Assembly (NCBI GenBank): GCA_003990745.1
Contig: RBNI01003019.1
Location: forward strand, 1 to 16,857
Length of the DNA: 16,857 nucleotides
Origin: Jimgerdemannia flammicorona
Taxonomy: Eukaryota; Mucoromycota; Endogonomycetes; Endogonales; Endogonaceae
Direction: 5' to 3'
The notes beneath the pieces were generated by a model, which searched no databases, was not told where the DNA came from, and saw only the letters and a list, made by a program, of their open reading frames with translations. A program made the translations under genes and the position numbers. Positions 1-9,029 of this stretch are shown here, piece by piece; position 1 is the first letter of the stretch; each line of letters opens with the position of its first letter.

Positions 1-16
1 TTTTTTTTTATTTTTT

Positions 17-720
17 TATTATAAAATGAGTAGATAATAGAGGAATTGTGTCGAGCAAGATGTGATACTGTTACGGCGGATATGAAGGTCAGCGGTAAGA
101 GGTCGAAAGAAAAACAAAAAACTTAATGTGAATTGTCACGACGGAACAGAAGCAAGCGGAATAAAGTGTTTTCCGAAGCAAGGTGCAATAGATCTGCAAC
201 CCGCCCACGGCACCACGATTCGTGGTGGTCTTTATTCAATTTAGAAAACAAAGTTCGGATAATCAAAGACACGGATCTAACCCCAGAATTCCGGAAGTAG
301 AACAGTGCATAAGTACCCGAGCCTTGCCCCGATCCAAACAAACGTCCGAATCGGGCTTCGTCGATCTACACACGTGACGGGCCGTTAAAAACCCGATATA
401 GAAACAATCGGGAAAAGGTACTGGTCACGTGATCTAATGTTACACAAACAATAAACAAATGCTAAAAACGGAACTAGACCGATGACATGTCACGTGTTGT
501 CACGTGATTGTCACTTATAGGTTTAAAAACCTAAAAATCGTCGGCACCCGAAGGCGCAGACGTCAGGCCTAGAGCCTCGCGACCGGAGCGGAGTAGAGCC
601 TCGGCACCGGAGCGAGTGAAGCGAGCGGAGGTAGACAGGCGTCATGGAGCGTAGGTATGCAGGTGTCAGGCCTAGAGCCTCGTGCTGGAGGTTGTCTGGC
701 GATTTTTCGCGTTTTTAAAC
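17..720 (-). repeat. Terminal repeat (pLTR-like), 3' copy of unit 1
   Basis: A 704-bp copy in minus orientation. It has a GC-rich block of about 190 bp (521-720, edged by GTTTAAAAA and TTTTTAAAC) and a 505-bp body (17-521) with three CACGTG sites and an AATAAA. Against the minus-strand 5' copy (3921-4425) the body shows 11 differences by eye. All are transitions and 10 lie at CpG. Outside the body comes poly(T), that is, poly(A) of the minus transcript. Confidence 0.85.
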
Positions 721-750
721 ATCGCACAGCACGTACGGGCAGTGCGGCCT

Positions 751-2757
751 TCAAGGAGGACTTAGAGCAAAACTGGTATTTGAGACGGCATTAAGAACGG
801 TAAAACCATTCTTCCGAGCGATGATAGGTCGGCGGGCAGTTGCAGGGAAACCAAAATGGAGCAAAGCGGTATGTAGAGTCTTGTCAGGCTGTTGATGAAG
901 CCATCGGGCCGTATCGTATTGGACGACAAGAAGCGGGGGAGGGAAAGCGGAGTGGGGGATGGGGGGGGGGGAATAAAGGGGAGGGGTGAGAAGTGAAGTT
1001 CGGACCTCAAGCCAATCAACCAAACTCAACTGAGCGGTTACAACATCAACAGGGTATCCTTTCCTGTGTACTAGGAAGTCGGCCAAAGACCGACACTCGT
1101 CAAGCCAATCATGGCGAGATGAGCAGAGTAGCGATAGGCGGCGAGCCTCATTCACAATGCATAGACGGAGCGTCTTCCTAGGATGATTACTCAACCAGTC
1201 AACGAACTGAGTACTACGCGGGAATTTGGCAAAGCGGCCGGTGCGGAACGGTGCGACTCGGATTTCCAGGTCTAAGTAATGGCACGGTCTGGCGGACAAG
1301 ACTTCCCATTCGATACGATGGTGCGGAGGATATACGGCACCGAAGATCGAGGCCAAGTCCATAATTGCGGGCGTAAAGACAATAAGATCGTCAATATACC
1401 GGCGGAACTTTAGCCCGGCAGCGATGGCTCGGCTGAGCAAATGGTCAGGTGCTTGCAAGGCACACAACTCATGAGCAAAGCCAACAAGATTGGCAAGATC
1501 CGGAGTACAATTAGTACCCATAGCAATACCAGTCACGGAGCGGAAACTACCGATGGCGGATGTGAACGTCGTACGAGTCATGACTATGCAGACAAGGCCG
1601 ATAACGGCATCAAGCGGCAAAGAGCCAGAGGGGAAGGCCACCGTCGACAGAAAGGTGAGGCAGTCAATGCACTCATCTAACGTGATCCTGGTGTAGAAGG
1701 CGGCAAAATCTCCAGTAGCGACATAGTTGCAAGCAGACACATCAAGGTAATCTGATCGAACAAGTTGTAGCAGTTCGAGGGTATCACGTAGAGGTGAATA
1801 ACGTGAGTAACCCACATTATAGCGCAGATGGGCCGACCACAGGCGGAGAAAGCGAGATAGGAAACGTGAAATCTCAGTCGTGGGAGAGTTAAAAGCACCA
1901 ACGATAGGGCGCCATGCTACGCGTGCCCCTTTGTGTACCTTGGGCAAGGCATGAAACACAGGTAGCTTGCAATCGTTGGGCTCCATGAGGTGGTCCCAAA
2001 TCGGCATGCAATTCTTGTCGCCGATACAGAACTCAAGTAGACCCAAAAGATCTAACCTCACTGATTCCTTAACGTTATCAATCGTAGAGAAATCGTTCAC
2101 GTACGCAGAATCGTGAAGGAGGGACCGAAGACCGTCAAGATATAGAGCGCGCGGTATAACGGCGAACCCCAGATTCTTGTCGGTAAGACAGACGGTAAAG
2201 TCATCATGAGTACGGACGCCTTTGAGAAGGCGTCAGAACTTCTTCGGTACAAGCGCGCCGGACACGTTCGTCGAGGGTCGGACTGCTTGATTCAACGCGG
2301 CACTCATATGGAGCATAATTTGCATATTTTCCATACAATGCGGCGGTCGCCATTTAGATGGCACCCAGGCGGAGATCTCCGGAACGTCGTCGGGATTACC
2401 CATAGAGGTCCAGAAGGTGGCAAGGTCGAGACGCCGTTGGAACGACGACAACGAAATCGGATCAATGGTACTGTTCATCGAAGCCGACCCGGGGAGAACA
2501 AACTTAGGGCCAAAGTTCAGCATATACGTAAGCTCGGGGGTAAGCCAAGGCAGAGGTATATCGGTAACAAAGCCCTCCTCGGTAAACATCCGAAACCGAG
2601 GGACAAAAAACTGACTTAAGCGAGAACCGGGAAGAGAAGACACAAAGGCAAAATCCTCAATAGGTGTCAAGGCCGCTACCCCACGTGGTATGGGGACATC
2701 CGGGCCAAACCACGCTGCCGGGAAGTCGTAAAAGACTTCCGGGCTGGGGACCTCTAG
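751..2757 (-). pseudogene. ORF2 of unit 1, reverse transcriptase with one nonsense codon
   Basis: It matches unit 2 ORF2 end to end without indels. One in-frame TGA at 2235-2233 splits it; the twin has CGA (Arg) there, so a single CpG C-to-T change broke it. The frame is open again directly after the stop and continues to 751. The 44 codons between the stop and the GTG at 2100 contain no other stop. The catalytic YIDD box is present downstream of the break. Motif B reads GTNCTPDLANL, with Thr where the twin has Ala, but keeps the Pro that the twin has lost. The part before the break, 175 codons in the -1 frame, carries the N-terminal region only, so no complete polymerase is expected. Confidence 0.85.
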
Positions 2758-3914
2758 TTTTTTGACACTAGAGGACAGACATCGCCGGCATTATACCAGA
2801 CGACATGGCGTTTAGCGGCAGTACACTTGTTGCACTGCGGCACAAACGCCCTGGCGGCACTCTTAGATGAATGGCTCGAAGTCGACGAGCGGCTGGTCCC
2901 GGTGGAAGCGGAAGAAACAGATGGAGAAGGCGAAGCCTGTCGTGCTCGCTTGACCCCTTTTACAGAACCCACTGTCACGGCAGGGGCGAGGGGGCAAGGA
3001 CCCCGGTGGGCCTTTGTAGGCACACCGAGACATCCAGAACAACTACGGCAGTTCGGCGCGGCAGAGGCCGAAGTCGCGCTCACACCCTTAGCCTTTCCCG
3101 CGGCCCCCGCAGACGCGGCGGTAGAGGGTGGGGGGGTGGGGACACTCTTTTTCGGCCGGGCGGAACCGGCAGCAGTGGAAGCAAACATGCGTTTGGCATC
3201 TGGAGTAACAATCTCGGGGCGCTTCTCGAGCTCCTCAACCACGGCTTTGCGGGCGGCAGCGGAAATCCCATCTTGCAGGGAGGAGGACGCAGGGACGGTC
3301 GGGCGGACGGCGGCAGCGGTGGCTTTAGTAGCGGCGGCGGCGGCCAGACAGCGAGACTGATGCACAACAACATCAAAACCACGGAACAGGAACAAGTTTG
3401 TCTTGGCCTGGTCAGTGGCAGCGAGGGTAGCAATATTCTTGCTAACCCCCTGAGTGATATCAACAGACACACCAAAAAACTGATGGGCATCTGAAGAACC
3501 AGTCATGGCCTTGTCGATTTTAGCATGCTGGTCCTTAGCGTGCTGGGCGGCGGCATCTTGATCAGAGACGGCAGCCTCAATTGCGGCAGTGGCACGGCGC
3601 TTGGCTTCCGCCGAAGCGGTAGCAAGGGCGGTGTCACGCTGTTCCTCTGGAAGGAGGGCAATCGAAGCAGCGACCTTCTTGGAAGGAGTAAACTTCCAAT
3701 CAGCAACTTGGGCCCTCAAAAAGTCAGCGCGGCGCTCGCGCGCGGCAGTGACTTCGAGGGTACGGAGCACTCCGGTACAAGCAGTACGGAAGCCAGCAGA
3801 GACCTCGACAAGCGAAGCGGCCAAGTAGACGGCTAGATCGTCGAAGCTCGCCAAATCGGCGAACGAAGCTTTGGGGACGGCAGCATCGCCATCTACATTC
3901 ATGTTATCTGTCAT
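2754..3914 (-). CDS. ORF1 of unit 1, Gag-like protein with two Cys/His clusters
   Basis: A 386-residue protein, the same length as its plus-strand twin and without indels. The first ~180 residues look helical and charged. Residues ~185-355 are Ala/Ser/Pro-rich with basic patches. Two putative zinc-binding clusters follow: Cys289/Cys292/His303/Cys307 and Cys361/Cys364/His370/His374/Cys380. The start is the ATG at 3912-3914, six bases after the terminal repeat. The stop overlaps the -1 frame of ORF2. Differences from the twin are mainly transitions. The role is inferred as nucleic-acid binding and particle formation like retroelement ORF1/Gag; no family was recognised from the sequence. Confidence 0.7.
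   Translation of the reverse strand: MTDNMNVDGDAAVPKASFADLASFDDLAVYLAASLVEVSAGFRTACTGVLRTLEVTAARERRADFLRAQVADWKFTPSKKVAASIALLPEEQRDTALATASAEAKRRATAAIEAAVSDQDAAAQHAKDQHAKIDKAMTGSSDAHQFFGVSVDITQGVSKNIATLAATDQAKTNLFLFRGFDVVVHQSRCLAAAAATKATAAAVRPTVPASSSLQDGISAAARKAVVEELEKRPEIVTPDAKRMFASTAAGSARPKKSVPTPPPSTAASAGAAGKAKGVSATSASAAPNCRSCSGCLGVPTKAHRGPCPLAPAVTVGSVKGVKRARQASPSPSVSSASTGTSRSSTSSHSSKSAARAFVPQCNKCTAAKRHVVWYNAGDVCPLVSKN
2757..2763 (-). promoter_or_regulatory. -1 ribosomal frameshift slippery site, unit 1
   Basis: Read on the minus strand the end of ORF1 is TCA AAA AAC TAG, which contains the heptamer A AAA AAC directly before the stop. The downstream stem-loop (about 2717-2744) is the same as in unit 2. 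Seeing the signal unchanged in both arms, while CpG sites around it have changed, agrees with a real signal but does not prove selection, because the heptamer holds no CpG. Confidence 0.6.
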
Positions 3915-3920
3915 GTTGTG

Positions 3921-4624
3921 TATTATAAAACGAGTAGATAATAGAGGAATTGTGTCGAGCGAGATGTGATACTGTTACGGCAGATATGAAGGTCGGCGGT
4001 AAGAGGTCAAAAGAAAAACAAAAAACTTAATGTGAATTGTCACGACGGAACAGAAGCAAGCGGAATAAAGTGTTTTCCGAAGCAAGGTGCAATAGATCTG
4101 CAACCCGCCTACGGCACCACGATTCGTGGTGGTCTTTATTCAATTTAGAAAACAAAGTTCGGATAATCAAAGACACGGATCTAACCCCAGAATTCTGGAA
4201 GTAGAATGGTGCATAAGTACCCGAGCCTTGCCCCGATCCAAACAAACGTCCGAATCGGGCTTCGTCGATCTACACACGTGACGGGCCGTTAAAAACCCGA
4301 TATAGAAACAATCGGGAAAAGGTACCGGTCACGTGATCTAATGTTACACAAACAATAAACAAATGCTAAAAACGGAACTAGACCGATGACATGTCATGTG
4401 TTGTCACGTGATTGTCACTTATAGGTTTAAAAACCTAAAAATCGTCGGCACCCGAAGGCGCAGGCGTCAGGCCTAGAGCCTCGCGACCGGAGCGGAGTAG
4501 AGCCTCGGCACCGGAGTGAGCGAAGCGAGCGGAGGTAGACAGGCGTCACGGAGCGTAGGTACGCAGGCGTCAGGCCTAGAGCCTCGCGCCGGAGGTTGTC
4601 CGGTGATTTTTCACATTTTTAAAC
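3921..4624 (-). repeat. Terminal repeat (pLTR-like), full 5' copy of unit 1
   Basis: A 704-bp copy in minus orientation, aligned without gaps to the 3' copy. Read on the minus strand it ends in TTATAATA, followed by CACAAC and the ATG of ORF1. It contains the only central copy of the GC-rich block, which forms the spacer of the palindrome. Confidence 0.85.
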
Positions 4625-4774
4625 CTATAAGTGACAATCACGTGACAATACGTGACATGTCATCAGTCTAGTTCTGTTTTTAGCATTTGTTTATTGTTTG
4701 TGTAACATTAGATCACGTGACCGGTACCTTTTCCCGATTGTTTCTATATCGGGTTTTTAATGGCCCGTCACGTG
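4275..4774. promoter_or_regulatory. Central divergent promoter region with CACGTG (E-box) clusters
   Basis: The two 5' repeats point outward from a shared centre, so both transcripts should start here or nearby. Exact CACGTG palindromes on the plus unit lie at 4639-4644, 4714-4719 and 4769-4774, and their mirrors lie on the minus arm. More half-like GTGAC/GTCAC words surround the first. A TATA-like CCTATAAG starts at 4624 with a mirror ending at 4425. CACGTG is the known target of fungal bHLH factors of the Cbf1/Pho4 type. That these sites drive the element is inference. Confidence 0.4.
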
Positions 4775-5128
4775 TGTAGATCAACGAAGCCCGATTCGGA
4801 CGTTTGTTTGGATCGGGGCAAGGCTCGGGTACTTATGCACTGTTCTACTTCCAGAATTCTGGGGTTAGATCCATGTCTTTGATTATCCGAACTTTGTTTT
4901 CTAAATTGAATAAAGACCACCACGAATCGTGGTGCCGTAGGCGGGTTGCAGATCTATTGCACCTTGCTTTGGAAAACACTTTATTCCGCTTGCTTCTGTT
5001 CCGTCATGACAATTCACATTAAGTTTTTTGTTTTTCTTTCGACCTCTTACCACCGACCTTCATATCCGCCGTAACAGTATCACATCTCGCTCGACACAAT
5101 TCCTCTATTATCTACTCATTTTATAATA
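4616..5128 (+). repeat. Terminal repeat (pLTR-like), truncated 5' copy of unit 2
   Basis: A 513-bp copy. It starts at TTTTTAAAC and lacks the GC-rich block in its own orientation. The 505-bp body (4624-5128) has the same length as that of the 3' copy (8528-9032). After TTATAATA it continues as TACAAC and then the ORF1 ATG at 5135. Confidence 0.85.
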
Positions 5129-5134
5129 TACAAC

Positions 5135-6295
5135 ATGACAGATAACATGAATGTAGATAGCGATGCTGCCATCCCCAAAGCTTCGTTCGCCGATTTGGCG
5201 AGCTTCGACGATCTAGCCGTCTACTTGGCCGCTTCGCTTGTCAAGGTCCCTGCTGGCTTCCGTACTGCTTGTACCGGAGTGCTCCGTACCCTCGAAGTCA
5301 CTGCCGCGCGCGAGCGCCGCGCTGACTTTTTGAGGGCCCAAGTTGCCAATTGGAAGTTTACTCCTTCCAAGAAGGTCGCTGCTTCGATTGCCCTCCTTCC
5401 AGAGGAACAGCGTGACACCACCCTTGCTACCACTTCGGCGGAAGCCAAGCGCCGTGCCACTGCCACAATTGAGGCTGCCGTCTCTGATCAAGATGCCGCC
5501 GCCCAGCATGCTAAGGACCAGTGTGCTAAAATCGACAAGGCCATGACTGGTTCTTCAGATGCCTATCAGTTTTTTGGTGTGTCTGTTGATATTACTCAGA
5601 GGGTTAGCAAGAATATTGCTACCCTCGCTGTCACTGACCGGGCCAAGACGAACTTGTTCCTGTTCCGTGGTTTTGACGTTGTCGTGTGTCAGTCTCGCCG
5701 TCTGGCCGCTGCCGCCGCTACTAAAGCCACCGCTGCCGCCGTCCGCCCGACCGTCCCTGCGTCCTCCTCCCTGCAAGATGGGATTTCCGCTGCCGCCCGC
5801 AAAGCCGTGGTTGAGGAGCTCGAGAAGCACCCCGAGATTGTTACTCCGGGTACCAAACGCATGTTTGCTTCCGCTGCTGCCGGTTCTGCCCGGCCGAAAA
5901 AGAGTGTCCCCACCCCCCCACCCTCTACCGCCGCGCCTGCGGGGGCCGCGGGAAAGGCTAAGGGTGTGAGCGCGACTTCGGCCTCTGCCGCGCCGAACTG
6001 CCGTAGTTGTTCTGGACGTCTCGGTGTGCCTACGAAGGCCCACCGGGGTCCTTGCCCCCTTACCCCTGCTGTAACAGTGGGTTCTGTAAAAGGGGTCAAG
6101 CGAGCACGACAGGCTTCGCCTTCTCCGTCCGTTTCTTCCGCTTCCACCGGGACCAGCCGCTCGTCGACTTCGAGCCGTTCGTCTAAGAGTGCCGCCAGGG
6201 CGTTTGTGCCGCAGTGCAACAAGTGTACTGCTACTAAACGCCATGTCGTCTGGCATAATGCCGGCGATGTCTGTCCTCTAGCGTCAAAAAACTAG
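5135..6295 (+). CDS. ORF1 of unit 2, Gag-like protein with two Cys/His clusters
   Basis: A 386-residue protein starting at the first ATG after the 5' repeat, with A at -3. Residues 15-180 form a charged, probably helical region. Residues ~185-355 are Ala/Ser/Pro-rich low complexity with several Lys/Arg patches. Cysteine clusters are C289-x2-C292-x10-H303-x3-C307 and C361-x2-C364-x5-H370-x3-H374-x5-C380. These resemble zinc-binding nucleic-acid modules but not the standard CCHC knuckle. The last sense codons form a slippery heptamer, so the protein is likely made both alone and fused to the reverse transcriptase. Long antisense frames across this gene are by-products of its high GC content. 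No known family was recognised; the Gag-like role comes from position and composition. Confidence 0.7.
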   Translation: MTDNMNVDSDAAIPKASFADLASFDDLAVYLAASLVKVPAGFRTACTGVLRTLEVTAARERRADFLRAQVANWKFTPSKKVAASIALLPEEQRDTTLATTSAEAKRRATATIEAAVSDQDAAAQHAKDQCAKIDKAMTGSSDAYQFFGVSVDITQRVSKNIATLAVTDRAKTNLFLFRGFDVVVCQSRRLAAAAATKATAAAVRPTVPASSSLQDGISAAARKAVVEELEKHPEIVTPGTKRMFASAAAGSARPKKSVPTPPPSTAAPAGAAGKAKGVSATSASAAPNCRSCSGRLGVPTKAHRGPCPLTPAVTVGSVKGVKRARQASPSPSVSSASTGTSRSSTSSRSSKSAARAFVPQCNKCTATKRHVVWHNAGDVCPLASKN

Positions 6296-6332
6296 AGGTC
6301 CCCAGCCCGGAAGTCTTTTACGACTTCCCGGC
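6286..6332 (+). promoter_or_regulatory. -1 programmed frameshift signal: A AAA AAC plus stem-loop
   Basis: In ORF1 phase the end reads TCA AAA AAC TAG. The heptamer at 6286-6292 fits X XXY YYZ exactly and is the same type used by several retroviral gag-pro junctions. After a spacer of 12 bases, 6305-6315 pairs with 6322-6332 as an 11-position stem with one C-C mismatch around a 6-base loop. The spacer is longer than the usual 5-9 bases. ORF2 is open in exactly the -1 frame and lacks a usable ATG, so slippage would join the two proteins. Confidence 0.7.
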
Positions 6333-8298
6333 AGCATGGTTTGGCCTGGATGTCCCCATACCACGTGGGGTAGCGGCCTTGACACCTATTGAGGATTTTG
6401 CCTTTGTGTCTTCTCTTCCCGGTTCTTGCTTAAGTCAGTTTTTCATCCCTCGGTTTCGGATGTTTACCGAGGAGGGCTTTGTTACCGATATACCTCCGCC
6501 TTGGCTTACCCCCGAGCTCACGTATATGCTGAACTTTGGCCCTAAGTTTGTTCTCCCCAGGTCGGCTTCGATGAACAGTACCATTGATCCGATTTCGTTG
6601 TCGTCGTTCCAACGGCATCTCGACCTTGCCACCTTCTGGACCTCTATGGGTAATCCCGATGACGTTCCGGAGATCTCCGCCTGGGTGCCATCTAAATGGC
6701 GACCGCCGCATTGTATGGAAAATATGCAAATTATGCTCCATATGAGTGCCGCGTTGAATCAAGCAGTCCGACCCTCGATGAACGTGTCCGGCGCGCTTGT
6801 ACCGAAGAAGTTCCGATGCCTTCTCAAAGGCGTCCATACTCATGATGACTTTACCGTCTGTCTTACCGACAAGAATCTAGGGTTCGCCGTTATACCGCGC
6901 GCTCTATATCTTGACGGTCTTCGGTCCCTCCTTCACGATCCTGCGTACGTGAACGATTTCTCTACGATTGATAACGTTAAGGAATCGGTGAGGTTAGATC
7001 TTTTGGGTCTACTTGAGTTCTGTATCGGCGATAAGAATTGCATGCCGATTTGGGACCACCTCATGGAGCCCAACGATTGCAAGCTACCTGTGTTTCATGC
7101 CTTGCCCAAGGTATACAAAGGGGCACGCATGGCATGGCGCCCTATCGTTGGTGCTTTTAACTCTCCCACGACTGAGATTTCGCGTTTCCTATCTCGCTTT
7201 CTCCGCCTGTGGTCGGCCCATCTGCGCCATAATGTGGGTTACTCGCGTTATTCACCTCTACGTGATACCCTCGAACTGCTACAACTTGTTCGATCAGATT
7301 ACCTTGATGTGTCTGCTTGCAACTACGTCGCTACTGGAGATTTTGCCGCCTTCTACACCAGGATCACGTTAGATGAGTGCATTGACTGCCTCACCTTTCT
7401 GTCGACGGTGGCCTTCCCCTCTGGCTCTTTGCCGCTTGATGCCATTATCGGCCTTGTCCGCATAGTCATGACTCATACGACGTTCACATCCGCCATCGGT
7501 AGTTTCCGCTCCGTGACTGGTATTGCTATGGGTACTAATTGTGCTCTGGATCTTGCCAATCTTGTTGGCTTTGCTCATGAGTTGCGTGCCTTGCAAGCAC
7601 CTGACCATTTGCTCAGCCGAGCCGTCACTGCCGGGCTAAAGTTCCGCCGGTATATTGACGATCTTATTGTCTTTACACCCGCAATTATGGACTTGGCCTC
7701 GATCTTCGGTGCCGTATATCCTCCGCACCATCGTATCAAATGGGAAGTCTTGTCCGCCGGACCGTGCCATTACTTAGACCTGGAAATCCGAGTCGCACCG
7801 TTCCGCACCGGCCGCTTTGCCAAATTCCTGCGTAGTACTCAGTTCGTTGACTGGTTGAGTAATCATCCTAGGAAGACGCTCCGTCTATGTATTGTGAATG
7901 AGGCTCGCCGCCTATCACTACTCTGCTCATCTCGCCGTGATTGGCTTGACGAGTGTCGGTCTTTGGCCGACTTCCTAGTACACAGGAAAGGATACCCTAT
8001 TGATGTTGTAACCGCTCAGTTGAGTTTGGTTGATTGGCTTGAGGTCCGAACTTCACTTCTCACCCCTCCCCTTTATTCCCCCCCCCCCATCCCCCACTCC
8101 GCTTTCCCTCCCCCGCTTCTTGTCGTCCAATACGATACGGCCCGATGGCTTCATCAACAGCCTGACAAGACTCTACGTACTGCTTTGCTCCGTTTTGGTT
8201 TCCCTGCGACTGCCCGCCGACCTATCATCGCCCGGAAGAATGGTTTTACCGTTCTTAATGCCGTCTCAAATACCAGTTTTGCTCTAAGTCCTCCTTGA
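6292..8298 (+). CDS. ORF2 of unit 2, Penelope-like reverse transcriptase (frameshift product)
   Basis: 668 codons in the -1 frame from the slip site; the frame is open back to 6259. The first in-frame ATG (6460) would remove clearly coding sequence, which favours frameshift expression. Landmarks in order: DKNLG block (6868), LPKVYKG (near 7102), RPIVGAFNSPT (near 7138), motif A with Asp at 7339, motif B GIAMGTNCALDLANL (7519-7563), catalytic YIDD (7651-7662), YLDLEI, a conserved HP, and KGYP ending at 7998. This set matches the Penelope-like branch, which stands apart from LTR and LINE enzymes. About 100 residues follow, with a Pro-rich stretch and a basic end, and no GIY-YIG endonuclease is visible. 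Leu in motif B replaces the usual Pro (CCG to CTG) and may harm activity. Confidence 0.8.
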   Translation, partial: LEVPSPEVFYDFPAAWFGLDVPIPRGVAALTPIEDFAFVSSLPGSCLSQFFIPRFRMFTEEGFVTDIPPPWLTPELTYMLNFGPKFVLPRSASMNSTIDPISLSSFQRHLDLATFWTSMGNPDDVPEISAWVPSKWRPPHCMENMQIMLHMSAALNQAVRPSMNVSGALVPKKFRCLLKGVHTHDDFTVCLTDKNLGFAVIPRALYLDGLRSLLHDPAYVNDFSTIDNVKESVRLDLLGLLEFCIGDKNCMPIWDHLMEPNDCKLPVFHALPKVYKGARMAWRPIVGAFNSPTTEISRFLSRFLRLWSAHLRHNVGYSRYSPLRDTLELLQLVRSDYLDVSACNYVATGDFAAFYTRITLDECIDCLTFLSTVAFPSGSLPLDAIIGLVRIVMTHTTFTSAIGSFRSVTGIAMGTNCALDLANLVGFAHELRALQAPDHLLSRAVTAGLKFRRYIDDLIVFTPAIMDLASIFGAVYPPHHRIKWEVLSAGPCHYLDLEIRVAPFRTGRFAKFLRSTQFVDWLSNHPRKTLRLCIVNEARRLSLLCSSRRDWLDECRSLADFLVHRKGYPIDVVTAQLSLVDWLEVRTSLLTPPLYSPPPIPHSAFPPPLLVVQYDTARWLHQQPDKTLRTALLRFGFPATARRPIIARKNGFTVLNAVSNTSFALSPP

Positions 8299-8328
8299 AG
8301 GCCGCACCACCCGTATGTGCTGTGCGAT

Positions 8329-8528
8329 GTTTAAAAACGCGAAAAATCGCCGGACAACCTCCGGCGTGAGGCTCTAGGCCTGACGCCTGCGTACCTACGC
8401 TCCATGACGCCTGTCTACCTCCGCTCGCTTCACTCGCTCCGGTGCTGAGGCTCTACTCCGCTCTGGTCGCGAGGCTCTAGGCCTGACGCCTGCGCCTTCG
8501 GGTGCCGACGATTTTTAGGATTTTAAAC
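8329..8528 (+). repeat. GC-rich structured block inside the terminal repeat
   Basis: About 200 bp edged by inverted 9-mers (GTTTAAAAA at 8329; the right edge reads ATTTTAAAC here and TTTTTAAAC in the other copies). Inside are a perfect 7-bp hairpin with a CAACC loop (8348-8366), two identical 24-bp direct repeats (8368-8391 and 8471-8494), and two further related CGCTCCGGT...GAGGCTCTA segments. The same block is at 521-720 and 4426-4624, both in minus orientation. Its function is unknown; it may fold in the RNA and help in template recognition. Confidence 0.7.
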
Positions 8529-8812
8529 CTATAAGTGACAATCACGTGACAACATGTGACATGTCATCGGTCTAGTTCCGTTTTTAGCATTTGTTTATTG
8601 TTTGTGTAACATTAGATCATGTGACCGGTACCTTTTCCCGATTGTTTCTATATCGGGTTTTTAACGGCCTGTCACGTGTGTAGATCGATGAAGCCCGATT
8701 CGGACGTTTGTTTGGATCGGGGCAAGGCTCGGGTACTTATGCACCGTTCTACTTCCGGAATTCTGGGGTTAGATCCGTGTCTTTGATTATCCGAACTTTG
8801 TTTTCTAAATTG

Positions 8813-8818
8813 AATAAA
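8813..8818 (+). promoter_or_regulatory. AATAAA in the 3' terminal repeat of unit 2
   Basis: An AATAAA hexamer is present in all four repeat bodies (mirror in unit 1 at 231-236). It lies about 215 bases before the poly(A) start, too far for a normal cleavage signal, so it may be fortuitous. Confidence 0.2.
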
Positions 8819-9029
8819 GACCACCATGAATCGTGGTGCTATGGGCGGGTTGCAGATCTATTGCACCTTGCTTCAGAAAACACTTTATTCCGCTTGCTTC
8901 TGTTCCGTCATGACAATTCACATTAAGTTTTTTGTTTTTCTTTCGACCTCTTACCGCCGACCTTCATATCCGCCGTAACAGTATCACATCTCGCTCGACA
9001 CAATTCCTCTATTATCTACTCGTTTTATA

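Larger units (their letters stand above)
1..4624 (-). mobile_element. Retroelement unit 1 (minus strand), inactivated in ORF2
   Basis: Read on the minus strand the order is full 704-bp repeat (4624-3921), ORF1 (3914-2754), ORF2 (2757-751, with one internal TGA), second 704-bp repeat (720-17), then an A-rich tail that runs off the window edge and carries one interruption at position 10. The 5' repeat here is complete, unlike that of the plus-strand unit. ORF1 is open. ORF2 is stopped once by a CGA-to-TGA change, so this unit cannot make a full reverse transcriptase. Confidence 0.8.

Noticed and set aside
5555..6256. A 233-codon antisense frame and other long frames over ORF1 on both arms
   Set aside because: They are shadows of GC-rich coding sequence, with Arg/Gly/Ser-rich composition and no recognised domain.
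8708..8926. A 72-codon open frame kept in all four terminal repeats (also 123-341, 4027-4245, 4804-5022)
   Set aside because: It has no ATG (the first codon is TTG, and upstream the frame closes at TAG without an ATG), and the copies differ by amino-acid-changing as well as silent CpG transitions. Its presence in every copy follows from the repeats being near-identical.
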